From Adineta steineri (Eukaryota > Rotifera > Eurotatoria > Adinetida > Adinetidae), in assembly GCA_905250115.1 (NCBI GenBank), contig CAJNOI010000012.1, forward strand, positions 624,619-688,618: a stretch of 64,000 nt of DNA. The letters run 5' to 3'. Under the pieces are notes generated by a model, which was given only the letters and a program-made list of their open reading frames with translations, made no database searches and was not told where the DNA came from. Positions 22,871-35,266 of this stretch are shown here, piece by piece. Both the position numbers and the translations under genes were made by a program. The first letter of the stretch is position 1, and each line of letters starts with the position of its first letter.

Positions 22871-24104
22871 TTATAAAGTTCCATTTAGACATTTGATAAT
22901 TGTTGTATTATCAATTCCTGCACCAGTTAGTATTGCTACAACTTTGATAGGTTCATCTCCTGGTTTTCTTCTTAGTCCAGCTTTATTATTTTCTAATAAT
23001 CTTTGGTAATGCCATAATATGGCTGCCAATGCAGTTGCACTCGCTCCTTCACATATTAAATGATTTCTCTCAATTAATAATTTCAATGCATCAGCTGTTT
23101 CTTTCAAGGTAACTACAATTGAACCATCGATAGAATCCTTGACTAATGGCCACATTTCTTTCATCACATTTGCATGTCCAATGGCATCAATCCATGATTT
23201 TTTAATTGGAATTTTAACGATCTCATTAGCATTTAAAGCAGCAGAGAGAGGTGCAGCTGTTTCAGCTTCACAAGCAAAAATATCAACAGATTCTTTCAAA
23301 TGTTTCACTGCAGATACAATACCAGTTATTAATCCACCACCACCATATGGAACTAAAGAAAATTGAAGAATTATAGTTAAAGATATGTTAGTATTAAACT
23401 TATTTGCATGATGAACGGATACAAAATTAGATCCAAGTGAAAGGACTATTAACAAATCTGATAGAATAATTCTAGTTCTTTAATTAGTATCTATTCTAAC
23501 AGTTGAGGGTTATTATTTTTTAAAGTAAATTTCATGTCATAAAGATATTTTTGAAGTTGTTGAAGACAGACTTACCAAATATTGCATCACATTCGGGTAA
23601 TTCATCTAATATTTCCAGTGCAATAGTTCCATGTCCAGCCATAACATGCCGATTACGTACAGGATGAATGAAATAACCATCTAACATTGGACACTGACCG
23701 TTTATAATTACTTGAAACCATTCATCGAAAGAACATTTAGTAATTTCACCTCCAAGTCGTTCAATAGCTTTTAATTTTACTTCATTTGTTGTGTCAGGTA
23801 CTAAAATTTTACATTTAATATTTTCTTCTCTGGCAATCCAAGATAAACCTTGTGCCATATTACCAGAAGACGCTGTAACAATTCCATTTTCTTTTTCTTT
23901 TGCCGTTAACATTTTAACAATATTGCTTGCACCACGTACTTTGAATGATGATGTCAATTGAAATTGTTCACATTTTAGATAGATTTCTATTCCAGGCATA
24001 TCATAATTAAGTTTAAGTAATGGAGTACGAATAATAATATTCTTCAAACAGGATTCTGCTGCACGAATATCATCGAACGACGGAGCAGTTAGAGGAACTG
24101 ACAT
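22871..24104 (-). CDS. PLP enzyme: serine racemase / threonine dehydratase type
   Basis: Two exons (23576-24104 and 22871-23352) with a 223-base intron, phase 1, give 336 residues. Fold type II PLP landmarks: SSFKVRGA with Schiff-base K55, the asparagine loop SSGNMAQG (80-86), VMAGHGTIALEIL and the phosphate-binding GGGG loop starting at 180 right after the splice junction. Members remove the amino group and water from serine or threonine, or racemise serine. Length fits both serine racemase and the short catabolic dehydratases; there is no C-terminal ACT domain. The usual SSGNHGQ loop reads SSGNMAQ here, which may change substrate choice. No targeting signal, so probably cytosolic. Confidence 0.85.
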
Positions 24105-25004
24105 TATAACCTTATATAATAAAAGAAAAATTACACAAATAAATCTAAGGTATGATGATACTTTTTTAAATATATTAAGTCACATATATATGTACGTTAT
24201 CTTACCTCTTTGTGACTTTGTTTTATATTCAAACAAAAAATGTAATTTAATATAAAACACAGAATACTCGCCCAACACTGAAAAAGCTAATAAAGCGTCA
24301 ATATGTCATTAAAAAATCTTTCTATTGAATCAAAAATAGAAAGTACAAGACTGATGATTAAAAACTTATTTTCAATTGCGATAAATATTTTTTGCACATT
24401 AAAACTCGAGAACCTATATGCTTGTTTTAAGTAAAATACAAAACAAAACGTTCAGAAGGCTTTTTTGTTTTGTAATAAATCATTTTATCGAGATATGAAA
24501 TTTCATCAAAATATATACTCAATTTCTATACAACACAACTCAGCATATTTTCACGTTAGTTACGTATTTATTGCAGCAGCACTGCTGCATATAAATTCGA
24601 AAGAACAAAAAAGAAAAAAAATATACCTTATCAATTTTCATTGTCAAATAAAAGATAAGCATTTTTTTATTCTTTTTTTCACCTTCTTAACAATTAACAT
24701 AAATAAAGAAAAAGCTTCTATGTACACCCACAACGGGTATGATTATCTGAATATTTCTCGACTTTTCATTTTGTTGATTTGAGACTACATATCAGTGCAT
24801 GATTAACACTTCCCTTCTCCTAGTATTACGTGACAATTTTTAAAATAGAACTCAATCAAAGAAAACCTTTTTGAGTATGAATCTAAGCGATCATTTTGAT
24901 TTATAAATGGACATCTCCTGCTGAAATATTTTACAATATATTTTTACTGTAAATAATTGAAAGAATAGTAATATATTTGTATAATATTATGTCCTTTGGC
25001 CAAT
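24105..25004. other. intergenic
   Basis: AT-rich upstream region of the PLP enzyme and 3' flank of the esterase gene. An open frame at 24465-24782 has no recognisable feature and biased AT-rich codons; not called. Confidence 0.4.
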
Positions 25005-26509
25005 TCAATTTCCATATACTTCGAATTCAAAAATTGAGTATCCATAAGTAGTTGCTCGTTGCGTAGCGTAAATCCGGATGTAACGAGCATTTCTGTTTAA
25101 ACCTGTATGATCATTGATAAGAGCGACATTATTGGTCACAGTTCTTATATTTGCCCATGATCTTGCATCGTCAGAAGATTCCAAATAATAGTTCTTTGCA
25201 CAAGCGGCCTCCCATGCAATTCTCACACGGTTCACAGCGTATCTTGCGCCAAGATCCACATAGATCCATTGTGTATCACTACTAGTACTTGCCCAACGTG
25301 TATTTCCGTCGGCATCGACTGCTTTGTCTGCTGTATTTGCTGTATTTTCAGTTGATGAAGCAGTAACTGGTTTACGATAGGCAATGTTAGGTGCTAAATT
25401 TACAGTACTTGCACCGGTTCGAATGAATTCCAAGATTTTCGAACGTGTTGGACTACTAGCATCACCCAAACCATCTCGCATACCTCCATGATCTTTTCCA
25501 AGATTAGTATAAATAAAAAGGTTTGTACTGCCCTTGCTTATTAGTTGATTATAGTATGCATAGTTATCCGTTATAGTCTGACCTTCATACTCGCCAACAA
25601 AGATATGAATTGGTTTTTCTGTTTTCTTAACATGACCGAATGGCATTGCATCAGTACGGACGGTCATTAGTTGATTTTGTTGAATACCAAGATCTGCAGC
25701 AACTGTTCCGTGCGTCCGAGTTTGACCACTGATTGCTATGTATCCTTTTATTCGATTACGATCAAAGCTAATTTCTGTATACCACTTTGAATCAATGCTT
25801 AACATATGAGTAAGATAAGCGCCTGCAGAGAAACCCATGACAAAAATATTATTAGGATCACCACCGTACTGAGCAATATTATTGGCTACCCAAGCAACAG
25901 ATGCAGCGGCATCTTGAATATACACTGGCCATTTTGTTCCTTGCTGTCCACTCAATCGATAATTGACCATGACCATAGAAACACCAGCTTCTAGGAACTT
26001 AAATCCAAAATTATTACTCCAATCTGCCCATCCTTCGCTCTTATCGCCTGCATTCAAGCCTCCACCATAAAAATAGACGATAACTGGAAATGATGCTGTA
26101 CCACTTGATCTCGGAATATAAATATCAAGTTTGCAACGTTCTTTTTCATAGTTGGAAAGATTATTTCCTGATTTATAAGGCACATTGCTGTATCGTGTTC
26201 CAGAAACAGAGCCGTGACTTACTGTTTCTTGTGCTAAAATAGAAAAACTTTCAATAATTCCATGATTTTTTAAAGTATCGTTTATCCGAGAATGAGTCGT
26301 GAAAGTGTGGGGGTGATATTGAATGTATCTGTATAAGTTCTGAGATTCAGTTAAAAAAGAAAAGTTTTCTATAATCAAAGCAGTACTAACGAATCATTGT
26401 TTAGTATGTTTTTATAAACTAATAAGCACTATTAACGATTTAGAGATTACGTACCTGCAGCTATCAAAAATAGCAAGAGAAACGCGATGATGCACAAAGA
26501 AATCTTCAT
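25005..26509 (-). CDS. secreted alpha/beta-hydrolase esterase with discoidin-like domain
   Basis: Two exons (26455-26509 and 25005-26368), phase 1, give 472 residues. Exon 1 encodes a signal peptide. The catalytic domain shows an oxyanion-hole motif YGGG (119-122), the nucleophile elbow GFSAGA (S199) and a KDHGG histidine near 312, as in carboxylesterase/kynurenine-formamidase-like hydrolases. From about 345 a coagulation-factor-5/8-type C domain follows. It runs from NIAYRKPVTASST through TRWAST and WIYVDLG to RYIRIY and FEFEVYG at the end, close to bacterial CBM32. The product is probably an extracellular esterase held to glycans. The combination is common in bacteria, so transfer is plausible, followed by gain of a signal-peptide exon and intron. 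Substrate unknown. Confidence 0.87.
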
Positions 26510-27031
26510 CAAGTTGATCGTGTGTTAGTCAGATTAGTTACTAATAAATAATAAACCTTTGCCAATTGCCGTTTTCATGAGAATAAATAAGAATAAAACA
26601 GACTGCGAATTCTCATAAGTAACGAGAAAAACAAAACAACACACATCTGGCGATTTTCTCAACAAAATATTCATCCAAAATCGACGTTATCGAAAAGGCT
26701 ATATTTATCAAGCCATATAAGCAATAAAAGTACTTTTAAAATCAGATCCCATAATGATGCCCCGATTACGGGGTGGGTGTTGATGCTCGGTGAATACAGT
26801 ATCCATACACACCCTCAAGATGGATTATTTTTCTTTCTTTATTTAAAAAAGAATACTTTTTATTATTATGGTTAGTAACACGATACAAAAATCGAGAAAA
26901 CAAAAAATAAAAATAAAGGTAAAAATATTAGTAAGAAATTAATGCAAAAAGAAATAAAAAAAAACAGAAATTGAAGTTTGTTTTGAGTCTATGATAGTGT
27001 TGTAGTGAAAAAGTTGTCGTTGTCAATCGTT
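26510..27031. other. intergenic with foldback element
   Basis: Upstream of the esterase. It contains the foldback at 26769-26820 and A-rich simple sequence around 26880-26970. No gene seen. Confidence 0.4.
26769..26820. repeat. telomere-like foldback element
   Basis: A G-rich left side (GGGGTGGGTGTTGATG) is followed by the right side CATACACACCCTCAAGA. The right border CCCTCAAGA matches other copies. Confidence 0.6.
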
Positions 27032-28180
27032 TCAATCTTCTACCGGAACATGTTCTCCACAACTGGAACTAGTATCAGTAACAAATTTGCCATCACATTT
27101 AGAAGAATCAGCAGAATAGAAATTAAAATTTTCACCATTATTAGGAGTACTACAAAAGCCACTAGTACTATCAGAAATACAAGCAGTGCACGTTTTAGAA
27201 CAACAAATATCAGCATTGCAATCTGGTACTAAAATTCAAATCAAATAATCAATTAGTTGTAAAAGTTTCTGTTTGAGAGTATTAGCCTGAAGCACGAGTG
27301 TGTATGATTTTCTTGCATTGAACTATGCTAAATACCAACCATTTTAAGGTTAAGAATGAAGGGAGATCTATCACTTTCGTTCCTCACACCTTCTTTTATA
27401 AGTTCATATAAAATGAACAGGATACTACCTCTGCTCTTGTATTCAACTCAGGAGCTGTAACCTTCATAGATATAACGAATGGAAGAAAACGACTAGGAAT
27501 TTTAAGAAAGGATGAAAATCAAAAAGTAATTCAATGAAATTTTGCAATGCCTAACCTATTTTCTGTCAAATGATATATTTCATCGAGATCAAGATAATAC
27601 ACGAAAAAGTCTTCGGAATATAAAAAGTTATGTTCCGAAAAGATAATTACCCTTTGTGTAATGTCATACAAGAATTTTTGGAAGATTGCTATAACTTGAA
27701 TTAATAGAAATAAAAGTGTCTACCGACTGTTGCAAAAAAGTTTATTTTTGTTTTAATATGCGTTCAAAATTATTTATATATATATTTAAAAGTATGGTAT
27801 TTTCGTTCAGGATTTTGTTTCTTAAAATTTTAGGACCGCGATTTCTCATTCTAAAGCTGATCATTCTTGTGTCTACTTGCAGACGATTAGACGACTAAAA
27901 AGAATAGTGTGAACGTTTTGATGCATTAATCGAAATAGTTATATTTGGGAGGGACATCTATTAAACGAGATAGGAAGTGAACAATCAGTGGTCCTAGCTG
28001 CACATTTTTTCTTGTTTCTGGATGGATAGGGATAGAGGTAGGTATGCTAAATAGTCTCAAATCAGCGGATGTAAGCCTTTATACATATTACCATCTATCA
28101 AAACGTTACACATCAATTAGAAAGCCTACATATTATAGGTGTTGTAACCGTTGTTGTTGTGGTTGTTGTTGTTGTTGTAG

Positions 28181-28227
<47 letters not shown>

Positions 28228-28408
28228 GCTGTAGTTGTGGTTGTAGTTGTAGTTGTGATTGTAGTTGTTGGTCGTGTTGTAGTTGTGGTCGTAGTTGTTG
28301 TTCGTGTCGTTGTTTTTGTTGTAGTTGTTGTTGATGTTGTTGTCGGTGTTATACTTGTTATAGTTGTAGTTGGTATATTCGATAGTGTCGTTGGTGACGT
28401 AGTCGAAA
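27032..28408 (-). CDS. threonine-rich mucin-like protein with Cys-rich C-terminus (5' end not found)
   Basis: Two exons are proposed. 28130-28408 has an acceptor at 28409-28411 and a GTAGGC donor. 27032-27228 has an acceptor at 27229-27231 and ends in a stop. Both junctions are phase 1, so they join cleanly across a 901-base intron. The first exon is 92 codons of almost pure ACN threonine, with variable third bases and some Pro/Ser/Ile, a typical O-glycosylated mucin stalk. The second encodes PDCNADICCSKTCTAC and further cysteines, a compact disulfide-rich end. The upstream signal-peptide exon was not found. The opposite strand is open as poly-valine, which I regard as a shadow. The long intron makes the join less certain than the exons themselves. 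Confidence 0.55.
28150..28330. repeat. GTT/AAC trinucleotide microsatellite
   Basis: A pure (GTT)n core lies at about 28180-28228, with interrupted GTN triplets on both sides up to about 28345. It coincides with the threonine-rich exon on the minus strand and is probably prone to length change. Confidence 0.9.
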
Positions 28409-28412
28409 CTAA

Positions 28413-29512
28413 AAAAATAATTTCTCTTTCAAAAAAACGGATCTTGAGAAGTGATCTCTGTTTATATCGAACTTGAAATATAAAAGATAGCTATATTAAA
28501 TGTTTTAATATCTCATATGAATTATTCAGTTGAGAAAGAATGATGACAGGCTCAATACGAGGTTCAGCAGCCAAATCCTCTAGAAATAATTCAACATTAA
28601 GCTATATTACATGTAGTACCTTCGATCGTTTTCTGAAGGAATCTATATTTGTTTTCGGAATACAACGCTTGAAGATTATAGAGTAGGATTTTATGAAACC
28701 AATCTACTTTATCAATTAATAACAGCTATCGGAAGTGCTGAGAAGTTCATCGATTTCGTAAGCATTTGTATTTCTATTAACGCTGGATAAAACTATATTG
28801 GAAAATATTTTCTATTGAAATATAAATTCAATGTGTGTGCTAGTCTGGATGCTAATCTTTTATTCATTCACATCTACATCTATGAGGCAATAATTTCAGA
28901 TGCTTGAATGCTGTTAAGTACAAATATTGCTCATACATACGATATGTATAGACTATAATAAGGATACTGTAATAACACTGCTCTTAATAAAATACCAATG
29001 CTTTTTGCACTAAAATAGTTTTTTTTACATCGAATACAAAAATATTAAAATTAGTATTTGCTGATGCAGCGTTGATGATAAGCTAACACCCCTACACTAA
29101 ATAAATCAGAAAATAAAGCAGGTGAAGTAGTGTTTTGGTTGAGACATCAACTTTTTAATGTAATTATACCAGAGCGTTCTACTTTTCTAATAACAAGGTA
29201 ACTGCGAGACATCACTTTAACAAAATGTCATAATTCTCTTGAAATAGCGTTGTCAAATATTTTCTCTTATGTACTCTTAGACCTTGTGAAAAACTAACAT
29301 TCAATTCTGTCTAACTATCCGAAATGGAAAGTTGCATTTCTCAATTTAAAGCTGATCTTAAAATCAAAATATGTTTACAATTCTTTCAAGAAACATAATT
29401 CCACTGTATAAAAACGATATTTAAAGAAATATAGATCGATTTAAACAGAGAAAGAACTAGAATATAGTACAAAATAAAGAAACGATAAAATTTCACTTTG
29501 CACTATATGATT
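28413..29512. other. intergenic, possible missing 5' exons
   Basis: The signal-peptide exon of the mucin-like gene should lie here but I could not identify it. No other gene seen. Confidence 0.35.
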
Positions 29513-30321
29513 TTAGTATTTGTCTTCATATTCTGAATTAATATTAACATTATCAGAAGATATTGGTTTCGATTTAACTCTCTTACCTGAAACGACTTGA
29601 CCAAACGTGCAAAACTGACATGAGGCTGTACGTGATCCTAAATTTGTTTTAATAGTGAACGAAATTCTAGTCGATCCAAATTTAGATTGTATGGCATTCT
29701 TTATATCAGGTGTACATTGTGTAATACAATGATAAGTTCTGCAGTCTGTTTTAGGACACTTGCTAATCGTGACTATGATACGAAGATTATTACCGTTACT
29801 CATATTAGAACCTGCTGCAACTGTATTACACGATGCTGTGCCTCTAAACGAATAAACAATATGTAAAGTATTTTATTTAACTAAGAAGGTCTTAAAGTAA
29901 CTGACCTTGATTGCCGTCTTCGCTTTGTGGTGCTTGCAATACTACCAGTGTTCAATGTAATCGATTTGACAGTGAGCACGTTAGTCGTATACCCCATCTT
30001 TTCGTTAAACTGCAGAATAAAAATACTTGTATTGCATACTATATTAGAAAAAAGTACAAACATACTTGACTGGTAAGTGAATCATCATTAATAATTGATT
30101 CTCCAGTACTAATACTCAAATCAGTTATAAATAACATATCGAGAGTTGCAGCTATTAAAAAACATAAAAGTAGAATGAAACTTGGTGGAAATAATATTCT
30201 CTTTACTATTAGTCATCACAAAACCAATTTCTTTCTTCAATAAGTATAACGGAATCAATGAAATAACTATTGTAAGAGCAATGGCGAATAAAATGGTAAA
30301 AGCTATACGTTTATATGCCAT
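29513..30321 (-). CDS. Cys-rich type II membrane protein, family not recognised
   Basis: Four exons with consistent phases (30207-30321, 30066-30151, 29906-30009, 29513-29843) give 211 residues. One N-terminal membrane segment (about residues 6-28) after a short basic start predicts a type II orientation. The extracellular part has KRRRQS near 103, a possible furin-type site, then a Cys-rich region with KCPKTDCRTYHCITQC and ASCQFC, and an acidic, hydrophilic end. I recognise no domain. Introns are 47-62 bases with good consensus sites (GTAAAG, GTATGT, GTCAGT). The gene model is strong because every junction preserves frame. Confidence 0.65.
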
Positions 30322-33300
30322 AGGTAACCTTGTTGGTGTTTATCTAAAAAAAGACAGAGTATGAGAAAAACAATTATCAATCATAGATTCATATCTGGTT
30401 TCTGCCGCTATACGGTCAGTATCGACTTGAAAACTTTGAAAGCCAAAAACCCCATATAACAATATTAAGCCAAATCAATGAATCCAAGGGATCAGAAGTT
30501 TATAATTAAATTTGAGTAAAGCAATGAAAAATCGAAGAAAAGACATTGAGTTATTTTAAATAGATGTGTATCTATAAGTTGCTTCATTCGACATTACATA
30601 TCAATTGATATTCAACTATTTCAAAAATAAATAAAAACAATCAAATAAAGATTTTATCCTAGGAAACCAGCCAAACAATAACTATAAATTTATATAATCA
30701 TAATTACCAATTATAATTTTATAAAACTAAATCTAAATCCATTCTTAACACACTGGGCAATGTTGTATGCTGAATGTCTGATGTATTTGAGCGCTTATTT
30801 CCCTTACTCTTCAATTCGACTACAAAAAAAAACTTAAACAAATAGCGTACCTTTTATTTGTTGTATATATTATGTTTGTATTTCACATGAATGACAAAAA
30901 CAATAGTGTACGTGTGTTATATACGGCTAACACTTTGCCTCCTGCCTTGTTATATTTTATCTTCTTCTCGCACCATCGATTTTATTTTCTTCTTCTCGCT
31001 TCATTGATTTTTTCTTTATATCAGTTCTCCTAATTACCTTATTATTTTTTACTGCCCTATTACTCACCTTTTTGCGCACCATTAGCCATTCTTTATCATG
31101 GTTCTATTCCATAAATAACCCAACGTATAATTGGCGCTATCAACATGTGCAATTTCAACGTCATATTTACAATGTTTTTCTCATAAATCATCAACAACAA
31201 TGCCAAAATCAGCTAAATAATCGAAAACTATTATTAAGACTATGATAGAGTGACAAATATCAAATTGGTATTAATTTCTAAGTCTGTGTGTCAAAACTTT
31301 TAGAATTTCTACAAATTGAATAGATATATACAAAGTTTCGTTAATATAATTCTTATTAAGTATTATTCTGAATTCTACTATTTGAAATCATTCAGAGCCG
31401 GTGGAACATTTTGAAGTTGGGTGATATTCAGTGAAAATCTATATACTATGTAAAAATAATAGATAAACAATGATCAAGTCATGGTTAAGACATAGAAGCT
31501 CCAAATACACTTTTTAATCGATTTAACGTATTGAATGTACATTACGTAGTAGCAGTCGTAATCGGAATTATTAAATAAAGCTTAATCAATTTATGATATT
31601 TTTTAAACATTTCTTTATCAATCGAGCATGCATTTAAAACTTCAGTGTTGACATTTTTGGATTAGATGTCTGATTCGAGTTTGTATATCAACGGACATTC
31701 TCCATAGCTATATTCACTGCTTTATATATACATATGAATAAATAAAATTGAATCTATTTCTATCTATATCTAATTTAACTGGAATATGTATGTAGATATT
31801 TATATTCGAACATGAATTAGGTATCTTATGAATATTTGTTTATTTGATAATGTCATGTTCAAAAATACGATTTTGTTTTATTCTAGATATATTATTTTCT
31901 CAATAGGAACAATAAAAATAGATATGAATATTGAAGCAGCATCACTTATCTCGCTTTGAAAATCTTTATAGGAAATTGTTTTTTAACAACAAATATTTAA
32001 AGTATTCGATGACGATTCTTTATAGCATGACTACTTCATGATGATTTTCAAAAATGTCTGCTTGACGTAGAAGATTTGTCGAACATATATTTTAACTAAA
32101 TAATTTTTTGTCACATTGACTTCTATTATGAAATTTATTTTTAAAGATAAAAAAGACTTGTAAACGTAATTACTTTTCATTAAATAAATAAAAACTTAAA
32201 TTTCTATTTTTATTTTATTAATTTATAGAAACTAGTTCGTATCATATTCAATAAAATATATTTTTGAAAAAAAGAATGTAAGTGAAAATGAAGATATACT
32301 ACTCATTGTTGACATCGTAATAATAATTAGATAAAATAGAATAGTTAATATAAAACTGTTACGATCAAATATTATATATTATTAATGATTAGATCTATTA
32401 AATCAATATAATATATTTCGAATTGAATTTATCTAGCCTACATGCTCCATAAAAATTCAAAAGTAATTATTTAGTTTTTCGTCATAAATAATTCTACTAT
32501 GAATGAGTTTGAATTAAATGGCGATAATAATAATAATAATAATAAGATGTTTATATTATAAAATCATCATATATTTCATGTGGTATAAGAAACTGTTGAT
32601 AAATGAATGATATTTGTTGTTTATCTTTTTTTTCGAATTTTATAAACTAATTGTTTAATTTTGTTTATAATGATTCAATTATATTTCTTAGAAATAATTA
32701 AGTACCATGGAGAGCCTATAATAAGTTAAAATGTTTTTTGATTGCTTCTTGGCTAAGATATTTGAGTTGGAAAATGGAAAGTTCCAGAAAAGTGTGTGTG
32801 TGTGTCTTTTTCTTTTCTAGAAACCGTTGTATTATATAACACAATTAATTTCTACAAATTGAAGTGACTTTCAGAAATTCATTTAGTTTAATTGCACTTA
32901 GAGTTTTTTTGTATACCAATAGGATGAATCAAATAAAATATGCCCTCTGTATGTCTTTCGCTGTCAGTGCCATTGAGAGAGACGCTGAGTGATATATATT
33001 TCGGCATCATTGGACCAGTCAATTCGCTTTTGGAACGATATTTGATTTTCCGGAAACTCATCTAGTTTTCTTAGTTTATAATTTCCTGAAAACTAATAGG
33101 ATGCATTATACGAACACTGAAAAAATTTCATTGTGAGAAGATTATACTTTTATGCAGGAAGACAATTTAAATATGATATTTGATCCAATATGCGTATAAT
33201 AAATAAATGGGATATACAAAGCGGAATTTTATATAAATATGGAAGTTTTCCATCTTAGATAATCATTGTCAACTAAAAAAAATACATAAACAAGATACAA

Positions 33301-34392
33301 ATTATGTCATGAATAAACGAGACGTTAAACAGTAAAATTAATAACAATAATAAACTGAACAATTGACAATTTGTCATTAGTAATAAACTCAGTTGCATCA
33401 GTTAAATTTTAATAAATTTATTCCAGACGTCTATATACTTTCTGATTATTAGCACTCACGTATGAAATTCTATTGAATAGAACGATAATTATGTACGAAA
33501 ATAATTTAAACATAAGATTTGATTCAAAGTCTAATAAATAAATAACTGAAAGAAAGTATATAGACGTTTGAAATAAATTCATTACTTTCTACAGCTCATT
33601 TTTATGTCATTGAAGATGAGAATAGGTAATTTTTTATCCTTACTGTCTTATCACAATGAAAAGACTTCGTTCAAATCTAATCATAGAAGTGACATTGATG
33701 ATTCGTATAAGTTATTTCCATGATGAAATCAACATAATTTCAAGTGAATTAGTGTTAAAGAGAAAAGGTTTAGGAGTTTAACATAAAATAAAATATAAAA
33801 TATGATTATTATTCATCTAAAAAGTGAATTGAATTTAATTAAGAAAAAACAATTCATTATTTATTAATTCTTTTCATGAAATATTTCAGAAGATAAGATT
33901 TCTATATTTTAACAGCGACATGAAGAATATGTAATCTCATCTATAGATAATTAGTTAAATCTTATATAAAAAAAAACGACATATGGAACATTTGAGATTA
34001 GTTTTTTGATAAATTCAAACATAAATAAATAAGAGAAAAAGAATGAAGAAGAATATAAAGTAATGTGTAAATATGCGAGTTAAGTTTGTTGATGACTTGA
34101 GAAGAGTTTGAACAAGAACAAAAAAAATGTCATGCGTAAAGTATATGTTCGTGATTATTTTAATTAGAAAAAAAATAGAAAATAGAAATGAAATGTCTGA
34201 GATAATATATCAACACTGAATAAATGTTATTTTCTATAGAAAAAAAAAATCTTTTTGTTATGTTTAATAAGATTACTTCTTTTTCTTTCTTATTTAAGAA
34301 AAGAATCACAAATGAGTTTTTTTTTCTTCTTGTCATAAATATCTTTTATTCATTATTTGTTTAACAATATTTTTCTTTTAGATTTAAATAAA
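30322..34392. other. 4-kb gene-free AT-rich region
   Basis: No exon with plausible coding composition was seen. Simple repeats occur at 32525-32545 (AAT) and 32797-32808 (GT). A MITE-like inverted repeat is at 33411-33583. Weak similarity between 32871-32940 and 33044-33110 (shared ATTCATTTAGTTT-like and AATAGGATG blocks) suggests an old duplication. The right end should contain the promoter of the pathogen-related gene. Confidence 0.5.
33411..33583. repeat. MITE-like element with 33-bp terminal inverted repeats
   Basis: Arms 33411-33443 and 33551-33583 are complementary at about 30 of 33 positions (shared core ACGTCTATATACTTTCT). The 107-base centre is AT-rich with no coding capacity. A stretch at 33154-33215 resembles part of the centre (AATTTAAA-TA-GATTTGAT and TAATAAATAAAT), suggesting a second, degraded copy. 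Confidence 0.8.
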
Positions 34393-35266
34393 ATGAGTTT
34401 ACCATTATATTGTATTGATAAAGATGCAGTTTTAAAAGATGTCTCAACTGATATTAAATGGAGAAATGGAATTCCAAATTATACAAAAGCAAATTCACTT
34501 TTTGAAAAATATAAATCAACTAATCATCAACCAGGTTCAATGATATCTATTGTTGAAAATATTATTAAAAATTGGGAAAAAGGTTTGTTTGTATTTATTT
34601 ATTAGTTTTTAAATAAAATGAATATTCTTTATAGAAGTATCTCATAAAACCGATCCTCGTCAATGGACAACAGTTGATCTCGATAATTATCGTTTTTCAT
34701 GTAATGGTCAACAGAAATATTCCGGTTGGCAAATGGTTAAATTAGGTACATATAATGCATTAATTGGACAAACAAATTATTATGATTCAAATGCGATAAC
34801 ATTTGAAGAATCTCATATTGCTTTTAAAAGATCATTAGGTGAAGGTTTTGCATGGGAAATTGTTGAACTTTATTCTGGTCCACCAACAATTACATTTACA
34901 TGGAAACATTTTGGTCGAATGACAGATTATTTTTCTTGTCCAGGTTTATCTGGTTTGGTTTATAAAGCTGATCCAACTAATAAAATGGTTAAAATTTATG
35001 GAATGTGTAAAATTACTGTTAATGAAAATTATCAAATTCAAGATTTACAAGTTTTTTATGATCCAAATCAATTATTTACACAATTAACTGAAATTTGTCC
35101 ATTTGCACCATTTATGAAATTACCAAATAATAATCTTACAAAAAATAAAGCAAATGAAAAAGAACAAAATAATATTCTTCCATTTTCTACTAACAAAAAT
35201 TTAAAAAATGAAGATTACGTTAAGAATTCAACAAATCCTCAATCAAAAATGTGTACTATTTGTTAA
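34393..35266 (+). CDS. plant-type pathogen-related protein, SnoaL/NTF2-like
   Basis: Two exons (34393-34582 and 34635-35266), phase 1, give 273 residues. The sequence follows the plant/fungal 'pathogen-related protein' pattern. Landmarks are DIKWRNGIPNYTKANSLFEK, a GSM-x-VEN-x-IKNWEKE-SHKTDP region, LGTYNAL, FEESH-x-AF and GFAWEIVELYSGPP. F-WKH-G, KMVKIYG and DLQVFYDP close the domain near 220. The fold belongs to the NTF2/SnoaL superfamily; the biochemical role is not settled. The Asn/Lys-rich tail of about 50 residues ends in CTIC, which fits a CaaX prenylation signal. No signal peptide is seen. I recall this family mainly from plants, fungi and some bacteria, so horizontal origin is a fair hypothesis. 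Confidence 0.82.

Noticed and set aside
22871..23455. Longer upstream start for the second exon of the PLP enzyme
   Set aside because: The upstream in-frame stretch lies within the intron. Splicing from GTAAGT to the acceptor at 23353-23355 joins the conserved GGGG loop directly to the first exon.
24465..24782. 105-codon frame on plus
   Set aside because: Composition is that of random AT-rich DNA, with no domain or splice context.
28159..28476. Plus-strand poly-valine open frame in the GTT tract
   Set aside because: A run of tens of valines is not plausible as a protein. The minus strand gives a threonine-rich exon with splice sites in phase.
32797..32808. Short GT run as a possible telomere-like seed
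   Set aside because: It is a plain GT dinucleotide repeat without GGG units or a partner arm.
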